From the NCBI GenBank assembly GCA_035575035.1, contig DATLYH010000265.1, positions 1 to 7,752 of the forward strand: DNA of 7,752 bases, given 5' to 3'. Positions 1 through 5,186 of this stretch are shown in pieces. The stretch's first letter is position 1, and every line of letters starts with the position of its first letter. A program made the translations under genes and the position numbers. Source of the DNA: DATLYH01 sp035575035. GTDB taxonomy: Bacteria > Planctomycetota > Planctomycetia > Gemmatales > Gemmataceae. Below the pieces are notes generated by a model. The model had not been told where the DNA came from and searched no databases. It saw only the letters and a list, made by a program, of their open reading frames with translations.

Positions 1-185
1 CCCCAACCCCTCTCCCCCCACGGGGGGAGAGGGGAGTTCTCTCTGCTCCCCCCACAGGGAGAGGGGAAGGCTTAACTGAGAGTTGTCCAGGCGCCGTCGG
101 TCTCTTCTCCCCCTTGGAGGGAGAAGGGGAACTCTCTCTTCTCCCCTCTCCCCCTTGGAGGGGGAGAGGGGTACGGGGTGAGGGG
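1..185. repeat. Composite palindromic repeat cluster downstream of the operon, cut by the left edge
   Basis: This stretch consists of GC-rich inverted repeats related to the elements at 6688-6788 and 7692-7752. Hairpins visible in order are: 7-34, with 13-nt perfect arms (CCCCTCTCCCCCC / GGGGGGAGAGGGG); a degenerate copy around 46-65; 104-126, with 8-nt arms CTTCTCCC / GGGAGAAG; and 143-171, with perfect 12-nt arms CCCCTCTCCCCC / GGGGGAGAGGGG around TTGGA. The outer ends (CCCCAACCCC at 1-10, GGGGTACGGGGTGAGGG at 168-184) match the outer arms of the element at 6688-6788, so the block may be one expanded composite element missing its first bases. It ends about 40 nt beyond the stop codon of the binding-protein gene. 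I see no gene here. The hairpins could stabilise or end the operon mRNA, but none is followed by a U-tract on the minus strand. Confidence 0.85.
143..171. repeat. Perfect 12-bp inverted repeat, hairpin after the last gene
   Basis: The arms 143-154 (CCCCTCTCCCCC) and 160-171 (GGGGGAGAGGGG) are fully complementary around a 5-nt loop (TTGGA). This is the nearest perfect hairpin to the stop codon at 225-227, about 54 nt beyond it in the direction of transcription. The minus-strand sequence that follows is purine-rich, not U-rich, so it does not look like a classical intrinsic terminator. It is a member of the repeat family seen elsewhere in the window and could act as an mRNA 3'-end stabiliser. 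Confidence 0.8.
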
Positions 186-224
186 GCGAGCGGGTGGGCC
201 CCGCGCCACATCGCGGCTAACTCC

Positions 225-1844
225 TCATTTCCCCTCGTACACCCAGTGGAAGCCCAGGCTCTTGAATCGCTGGGCGCTTTCATGGGCGACGATCGCTTGC
301 AGCAGCCGGCGCACCAGCTGCTTGTGCCGGCTCTCCCGGGAGATGGCGAACGGCTGCGTGGCCCGCAACCCAATGTCCGGCTCTAGGATGTCGAGGTACT
401 TCTCCACGTTGCCCGGCGTGCTCAGCGCGTTGCTGCGGTAAACGACCGCCAGATCGAGCGCCCCGGCCCGCATCTTGTTGACCAGATCGTGGGCGGCGTC
501 GGTGTGAACGATGCGCTTCTGCCAGTCCGGCCCGTACACCGCTGCATGGAGCCCCAGGTTCAGCAACAGGTCATCGACCAGCTTGCCCAGCGCAGAGTTC
601 GTCGGATGAGCCAGCCCGATCCGCAGGTCCGGCCGCGTCAGCTCGCGCAGCGTCGGTCTTACCCCCTTCGGGTTCCCCTTTGGCACAATGAAGACCACGT
701 CATTCTGGGAGACAGTGACCGGGGCGTCGAACCATTGCTGCACGTCATTCAGGAAGGACGAGTCGCAGGCGAAGTAGGCGTCGGGGAATCGGCCCGGGGC
801 GTCCCCCTTCTTGATCCCCTTCATCTGCGAAACGAGCAGCCCGCAGCCGTTGAAGGAGGTGTTCACCTTGACTCCCTCGCGGCGCTCGAAGGCCTTGATC
901 ACCTCCTCGATGCCGGGCTTGAGCATGGCGCCGGCGGCAAGGTGGATTTCCGGGACCTCCTCCCAGAAATCGGCATCGGCGGCCGGCTCGAAAGCGTACT
1001 TCTGGAAAATTGCCAGGCCCTTGTCGCGGGCCGTCAGGTAGCGGGCAAACTGCAAGGCGGCGGTCGGCTGGCGCGACCGGGTCAGCACGCCGATCATCGC
1101 CTGCTCGGTGACCCCCTCGAACTCCGGAGGGGTCACGATTTCCAGTCCCTCGTACTGCACGGCGGTCGCCCTCCAGACGACGCCGACGTAGCCGTCCTGA
1201 AGGCTGACGGTCTGGGCCACCTGCTCGACGGTGGTGAAGTCGGACACGAGGTTCGACTTTCGCCGTCGCTCTTCCAGCCGAGCCCAGATGCCGGACGGCT
1301 CCAGGAGCTGCCGCATCAGTTTGCCGATGGACGCCGCCTCGCTGGCCAGAGCCACCTTGAGGTCAGACCGCAACAGGTCCTGGACCGAGGCCACCGGCTT
1401 GCCTTGCTTCTGCAGAGTTTTCTGCGTCCGCCGGTTGACGACCAATACCGGGCGATTCAGCGCCACCGGAATCGCCTCGGCGACCACGCCGTACTTGGTC
1501 TGTGCGTCGCGCATGTTCAGGACATCGTTGGCCAAGTAGAGATCGCCGACGTGGGCGTCGGGGCGGTCATGGCGGGCCCGGATGGCGGTGAGGAGGTTGC
1601 CGGAATTATCGTAAGTCACCTGCACCTGAACGCCGTACTCCTTGCGGTAATCAGCGATGATCTCGGCGACCGGCTTCCGCAGGCCGGCGGCACAGTAGAC
1701 AAGCAACGGCTCGCGCCCGGCGATGGCCGGCCGGTCCCACGGACTCCAGAGCAGGACGCCGAGCACCGCCAGAGCGGCCAGCGACGCCCCGGCAACCAGC
1801 CAGGCATTGCTGAGCAAACTGAAGTGACGATAGCGGCCGATCAT
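225..1844 (-). CDS. Membrane-anchored tandem ModA-like solute-binding protein
   Basis: This 539-residue protein has a short cytoplasmic start, one hydrophobic segment at about 15-33 that looks like an uncleaved anchor (no lipobox), and two consecutive periplasmic binding domains. Domain 1 (about 47-285) opens with LLVYCAAGLRKP and continues with a NSGNL loop (80-84). Domain 2 (about 300-535) opens with IHLAAGAMLKP and has the matching loop NGCGLL (332-337). Both openings and loops match the start and first ligand loop of the molybdate/tungstate binder family (ModA), whose members normally have a single domain of about 230-260 residues. The serine usual after the first strand of ModA appears replaced by Gly/Ala in both halves, and domain 2 has Cys in the second loop, so oxyanion binding is uncertain. 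The ATG start overlaps the ATPase stop (ATGA) and has GGAGGG six bases upstream. It is the last gene of the operon and is predicted to be the periplasmic partner of the ABC pair. The ligand is unknown. Confidence 0.85.
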   Translation of the reverse strand: MIGRYRHFSLLSNAWLVAGASLAALAVLGVLLWSPWDRPAIAGREPLLVYCAAGLRKPVAEIIADYRKEYGVQVQVTYDNSGNLLTAIRARHDRPDAHVGDLYLANDVLNMRDAQTKYGVVAEAIPVALNRPVLVVNRRTQKTLQKQGKPVASVQDLLRSDLKVALASEAASIGKLMRQLLEPSGIWARLEERRRKSNLVSDFTTVEQVAQTVSLQDGYVGVVWRATAVQYEGLEIVTPPEFEGVTEQAMIGVLTRSRQPTAALQFARYLTARDKGLAIFQKYAFEPAADADFWEEVPEIHLAAGAMLKPGIEEVIKAFERREGVKVNTSFNGCGLLVSQMKGIKKGDAPGRFPDAYFACDSSFLNDVQQWFDAPVTVSQNDVVFIVPKGNPKGVRPTLRELTRPDLRIGLAHPTNSALGKLVDDLLLNLGLHAAVYGPDWQKRIVHTDAAHDLVNKMRAGALDLAVVYRSNALSTPGNVEKYLDILEPDIGLRATQPFAISRESRHKQLVRRLLQAIVAHESAQRFKSLGFHWVYEGK

Positions 1845-2563
1845 CGCGAACCCTCCGTCGCCGAAGCCGTCCAGGCCGCCGGCTCCATCGGGATGATGCG
1901 ATGGGCGAACTCGGCGGCGCGCGGGTCGTGGGTCGCCAGCAGCACAGCGCCGCCATCCCGGGCAAACTCCGCGAGGTAGCCAAGGACCGCCTGCCCACTC
2001 TCGCGGTCGAGGTTGCCGGTCGGCTCGTCCGCCAGGAGGAGTTTCGGCCGATTCAACAGCGCCCGGGCCAGGGCGGTGCGCTGCCGCTCGCCGGTGCTTA
2101 GCTCGGCTGGGACATGGTGTCGCCGGTGGGTCAAACCAAACGTTTCGATTAACTGCTCAGCCCGCTGCCGGGCATTGGCCGTCTTTAGGGCCAGGGCCGG
2201 CGCGCGGACGTTGTCGAGCACGCTCAGGTAGGGGACAAGGTGGAACTGCTGAAAGACGAAGCCGATGGTCGCGGCCCGGAAGCGGGCCCGCTCCTCATCG
2301 GACAGGGCATACAGGTCCCGGCCGGCGACAAGGACCTGTCCCTGATCCGGCCGAAGCAGCCCGCCGGCGGCCAACAGCAGCGTGGTCTTGCCGCAGCCGC
2401 TCGGCCCCTGCACCGCGACAAACTCGCCGGCGCCGACCGTGAGGGACATTCCGTCCAGTGCGCGAACCATCCCTTTCGGGCCGCGATAGGACTTGCTCAG
2501 ATGGCGGACTTCCAGCAAGGGTTGCTCCTCGGCGGGCGTGGTTGCCTTCTCCCCGCTCAACAC
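1841..2563 (-). CDS. ABC transporter ATP-binding protein, LolD/MacB type
   Basis: This 240-residue nucleotide-binding subunit powers the adjacent permease from the cytoplasmic face. All core motifs are visible: Walker A GPSGCGKT (53-60), Q-loop in FVFQQFHLVP (102-111), signature LSTGERQR (155-162, a variant of LSGGQ), Walker B LLLADEP (175-181) with D-loop GNLD (183-186), and the switch histidine in ATHD (210-213). The VFQQFHLVPYLSVLDNV segment is typical of the LolD/MacB/FtsE branch that pairs with FtsX-like permeases, and the length fits a stand-alone subunit. The start is GTG at 2561-2563, two nt after the permease stop, with GAGGAA five bases upstream. Its stop overlaps the start of the binding-protein gene. 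I am confident of the ATPase role. The transported substrate, or whether the system does mechanical work instead of transport, is not shown by the sequence. Confidence 0.95.
   Translation of the reverse strand: MLSGEKATTPAEEQPLLEVRHLSKSYRGPKGMVRALDGMSLTVGAGEFVAVQGPSGCGKTTLLLAAGGLLRPDQGQVLVAGRDLYALSDEERARFRAATIGFVFQQFHLVPYLSVLDNVRAPALALKTANARQRAEQLIETFGLTHRRHHVPAELSTGERQRTALARALLNRPKLLLADEPTGNLDRESGQAVLGYLAEFARDGGAVLLATHDPRAAEFAHRIIPMEPAAWTASATEGSR
1851..1856 (-). promoter_or_regulatory. Ribosome binding site of the tandem binding protein
   Basis: On the minus strand GGAGGG lies six bases before the ATG at 1842-1844, inside the end of the ATPase reading frame. Together with the ATGA stop/start overlap it supports this start and coupled translation. 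Confidence 0.7.
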
Positions 2564-2565
2564 GT

Positions 2566-3894
2566 TTATTCCTCGCGCAGCACGACCGCCGGGTCTTGCC
2601 GCGCCGCCAGCAGCGCCGGGACCCAGCTCGCCAGTGCCGCCAGCACCGGCGCCGCCGCCAGCACCAGCACCAGCAACGACGGATCAAACCGCACGCCGGC
2701 CGGGGCCTCGCCCCAATACGTCCCGATCAGCGAACCCGCCAGGTAGCCGATCGCAGCGCCGACCAGCCCCACCAGCACCGCCTTGGTGAGGAAGAGGGCA
2801 AAGACATGCCCCGCCCGCAGTCCTAGCGCCCGCAGGATGCCGATCTCCACCTGGCGCTCGCGGACATTGTTGAAGGCCAGCACTCCGATCCAGACGATGC
2901 AGCCGGCCAACACCAGCGGCACGAGCACATGGGCGAACGCCTCCTGCTCCTGGCGCAGCCGGGCGCGGGCGGTCTTCTCGTCATCGAGGATCTTCGCCGC
3001 CAGCGCCGCCGCCTCGGCCCGTTCCTGCTGCGCCAGGGCCGCGGCCCGGTTCCGCGCCTCGGCCCGCGTCAACGCCTGGCTGGCGAATTCGATCACCTGG
3101 GTGTCCGGCAGGATGCCCGCGATCTCCTCCCGGACCTTGGCCAGGCGGTCGTCCGAACAGTTGCACTCCAGGGCCAGGATAGCGTTGATTTGTCCCGGCC
3201 GGTCGAGCAGTTCCTGGGCCTCGCGCAGGTTGATCCAGAGAGTGATGTCGTCCTTGTTGCCCCGCTCCGGCTGGAGCTGATGGACGGTGAACTCCCGGCC
3301 GAGCAGCTTGATCCGGTCCCCCTTCTTCAGTTTCAGGCTGCGGTGCAATTCGTGGCCGACGACCACGGTGCCGGGCGGGACCGGCTGCAAGAGCGGTTTC
3401 TTGGGAACCTGGTGGAGGATGGGCACCTCGCCCCGGACCCCCATCAGAATGATGGTCCGCTCCTGCTCCGGCCACTTGAGCTTTTGCTGGAGGCTCGGCA
3501 GCAGGTGATTGATGGTCACGACTCCCGCCCGGGCCAGCCGCTCGACATAGTCCTCCGGCATGTACCGGGAGGCGAAATCATCGGCATAGAGGTCGCTCAG
3601 GTTTTGATCCTTCGGCAGGATCAGGATGTTGAAGCCGAGCTTGAGGGCGATCTTGCGGTAGTCGTCCTCCACCTGCCTCATTCGGGCGGCGGTTTCCTCT
3701 TCCACCTGTTTCATCCGGGCCGCAACCTCGGCCTCCTTTTGCGCCAGGATGGCGGCGGTCTGGAGGTCATGGCTGCGCAGCAGCGTCAGCTCCGCCACCA
3801 GGCACCCCGCCGCCACCAGCACGGAGAGGACGGCCAGGGCGAAGTTAAGTTTGCGATACAGAATCTCTCTTGTGATCAGCCGCCAGAGACTCAT
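2566..3894 (-). CDS. MacB/FtsX-family ABC permease with two coiled coils
   Basis: This 442-residue inner-membrane protein has the four-helix MacB/FtsX plan: TM1 at about 17-38, a large periplasmic region, then TM2 (322-343), TM3 (363-390) and TM4 (406-430). The FtsX-domain signature NNVRERQVEIGILRALG (342-358) follows TM2, and the C-terminal PALLAARQDPAVVLREE is the usual tail of this family. Two charged, Ala/Glu/Arg-rich helical stretches are unusual: about 45-82, right after TM1 (EAEVAARMKQVEEETAARMR), and about 275-320, right before TM2. They could pair into a stalk lifting the periplasmic domain (about 85-270). A C-N-C motif lies at 244-246. The start is ATG at 3892-3894, five nt after the upstream stop, with only a weak Shine-Dalgarno, so translational coupling is likely. 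It almost certainly pairs with the ATPase two nt downstream. Members of this family do mechanical work across the envelope or drive export; which applies here is unknown. Confidence 0.92.
   Translation of the reverse strand: MSLWRLITREILYRKLNFALAVLSVLVAAGCLVAELTLLRSHDLQTAAILAQKEAEVAARMKQVEEETAARMRQVEDDYRKIALKLGFNILILPKDQNLSDLYADDFASRYMPEDYVERLARAGVVTINHLLPSLQQKLKWPEQERTIILMGVRGEVPILHQVPKKPLLQPVPPGTVVVGHELHRSLKLKKGDRIKLLGREFTVHQLQPERGNKDDITLWINLREAQELLDRPGQINAILALECNCSDDRLAKVREEIAGILPDTQVIEFASQALTRAEARNRAAALAQQERAEAAALAAKILDDEKTARARLRQEQEAFAHVLVPLVLAGCIVWIGVLAFNNVRERQVEIGILRALGLRAGHVFALFLTKAVLVGLVGAAIGYLAGSLIGTYWGEAPAGVRFDPSLLVLVLAAAPVLAALASWVPALLAARQDPAVVLREE
2569..2574 (-). promoter_or_regulatory. 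Ribosome binding site of the ATPase gene
   Basis: On the minus strand GAGGAA, formed by the last two codons of the permease gene, lies five bases before the GTG start at 2561-2563. It favours this GTG as the start. Confidence 0.65.
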
Positions 3895-3899
3895 GGCAG

Positions 3900-5126
3900 T
3901 TACCGCTCGTTCTTTCCCTTGAGGATCAGACCCCAGGCCGCCAGGACCGCCAGACCCACCAGCACCCCCAGACCAATGTTACGCAGCAGGACCAGGCCGG
4001 AGTTCGGTGCCGCCGGCTCAGTCGCGGCCGACCCGGCCGATCGCTCCGCCGGTCCCTGCACCAATTGGGGTGGCGACCTCCCCTCCGCCGGGTCGGACTC
4101 CAGCGGCCGCGGCCCAACGGGCAGGAGCTCCGGCCCCTGGTCCCCGGCCGCAGCCAGGAAATCGGACAGGCCGTGCAACGGCGGCAGCGGCCGATCCTTC
4201 ACCACCCGCCCCCCCTCGATCAGGCTGTCCCAGTCGGCCGTCATCAACAAGTCGGTGCCGGGATTCTGGCGCTTGACCTCGCACGAGCAGGGGCCGACCA
4301 GGAAGGCGCCCGCCTCGTCGATGTTTTCTTCCGTGATGCCCTTGCCGACAAGGGCCCACAGCGCCCGGCCGCGGCCGAAGACGGGGAACGCCATCGGCTC
4401 GTCCGTGAAGTCGGTCAGATCCTCCTCGCTGTGCAGCAACATGTGGATCAGCATGTGCTCGTCGGGGCTGCTGCGAGGCAGGCGGATCAACGAAAAACGG
4501 ATGCGCAAGGGCGGCCCTGTAGGTGCGATCCGATCCGCCACCGGGTCGGTCAATTCCGGTAGCTGGAGCGTCGTTTGCAGTTTCGCCAGGTGCGTCTGAA
4601 GCAGGCGGGCCGCAGCGTCGTCCTTCTTCTGGTCGCCGCACTCCAGTAGCAGCCAGACGGCCGTCTCGCCGCTGGCGATCCGCTTGGTGATCTCCCGGCG
4701 CACCGGCGAGTCGAGCAGCGCCGTGGCGGCGGCCGGACTTAGACGGCCTGACCAGACGGTGACGTTGATGCCCGTCGCCAGCGGGTAGCGCACGACCATC
4801 CAGGGGAGTTCCGGATTGCCCTGGGTCTGGAGCCACTTCAGCAATGCCTCATCGGCCTCATTCTTGTCGAGGTCCAGCAGGTGGAGGTTGAGATTGGCCG
4901 GTGAGCCTGCGCCGCCGGCGTGCTTCTGGAGGAGGGCGACGGCGGCCTTGGCCTCCGGGTCGAGCGGCCCGCGGTGGAAGACAAAGACCTCGTAGGGGTC
5001 GGCCGGCCAACGCTCCAGGGCATAACGGAAGACGGGGACATTGCAGGCCAGGGCAGGCGCGGCGACAAGAAACAGCAGCACGGCCGGCAGGAAGCGGACG
5101 GCCTGGAGAATTCGGTTCGTATTCAC
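3900..5126 (-). CDS. Exported, C-terminally anchored protein of unknown function with four cysteines
   Basis: I do not recognise a named family. The 408-residue protein has a signal peptide (1-27, hydrophobic core about 12-24, ending ALA before C28). C28 would be the first mature residue, but AxA fits signal peptidase I better than a lipobox. The mature N-terminus CNVPVFRYALERW is followed by an alternating alpha/beta region with PWMVVRYP at 108-115, which could be the cis-proline loop of a thioredoxin-like fold; this is a weak inference. Other cysteines are C163 and the pair C280/C282 in GPCSCEVK. Residues about 335-375 are Pro/Ser/Glu-rich and probably disordered, leading to one membrane helix (378-402) and a short basic tail (KGKNER). 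Most of the chain should therefore lie outside the inner membrane. The GTG start has a strong AGGAGG eight bases upstream. Its stop is five nt from the permease start, so it probably acts with the ABC system, perhaps as an accessory or redox/metal-binding factor. Confidence 0.85.
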   Translation of the reverse strand: MNTNRILQAVRFLPAVLLFLVAAPALACNVPVFRYALERWPADPYEVFVFHRGPLDPEAKAAVALLQKHAGGAGSPANLNLHLLDLDKNEADEALLKWLQTQGNPELPWMVVRYPLATGINVTVWSGRLSPAAATALLDSPVRREITKRIASGETAVWLLLECGDQKKDDAAARLLQTHLAKLQTTLQLPELTDPVADRIAPTGPPLRIRFSLIRLPRSSPDEHMLIHMLLHSEEDLTDFTDEPMAFPVFGRGRALWALVGKGITEENIDEAGAFLVGPCSCEVKRQNPGTDLLMTADWDSLIEGGRVVKDRPLPPLHGLSDFLAAAGDQGPELLPVGPRPLESDPAEGRSPPQLVQGPAERSAGSAATEPAAPNSGLVLLRNIGLGVLVGLAVLAAWGLILKGKNER

Positions 5127-5134
5127 GACGAAGG

Positions 5135-5140
5135 CCTCCT
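5135..5140 (-). promoter_or_regulatory. Strong ribosome binding site of the anchored cysteine protein
   Basis: On the minus strand AGGAGG lies eight bases before the GTG at 5124-5126, in the 60-nt gap between the first two genes. It supports the GTG start, which also gives a complete signal peptide. I see no convincing promoter in this gap, so transcription may continue from the upstream gene. Confidence 0.8.
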
Positions 5141-5186
5141 GTTCGCCGCCGGCGGCCGGATGCCGAGCCGCAAGCGGCCTGATGAA

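Noticed and set aside
1..185. CRISPR array or intrinsic terminator
   Set aside because: The repeats are palindromic, irregularly spaced and without unique spacers of even length. No hairpin is followed by a U-tract in the direction of transcription.
114..441. Small plus-strand frames at the left edge
   Set aside because: They translate the palindromic repeats and then the antisense of the binding-protein C-terminus. No protein-like features are visible.
489..1979. Long plus-strand open frame opposite the binding-protein and ATPase genes
   Set aside because: It is a by-product of GC-rich codon bias. It has no recognisable domain and lies antisense to two genes with clear family motifs.
2929..4599. 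Long plus-strand open frame opposite the permease and the anchored protein
   Set aside because: The translation is low-complexity and rich in Arg, Gly, Pro and Gln, and it crosses two well-supported genes on the other strand.
5127..5186. Possible terminator or promoter in the gap between the first two genes
   Set aside because: The only inverted repeat is GCCG/CGGC (5167-5178), a 4-bp stem with no U-tract. I see no credible -10/-35 pair in the short gap.
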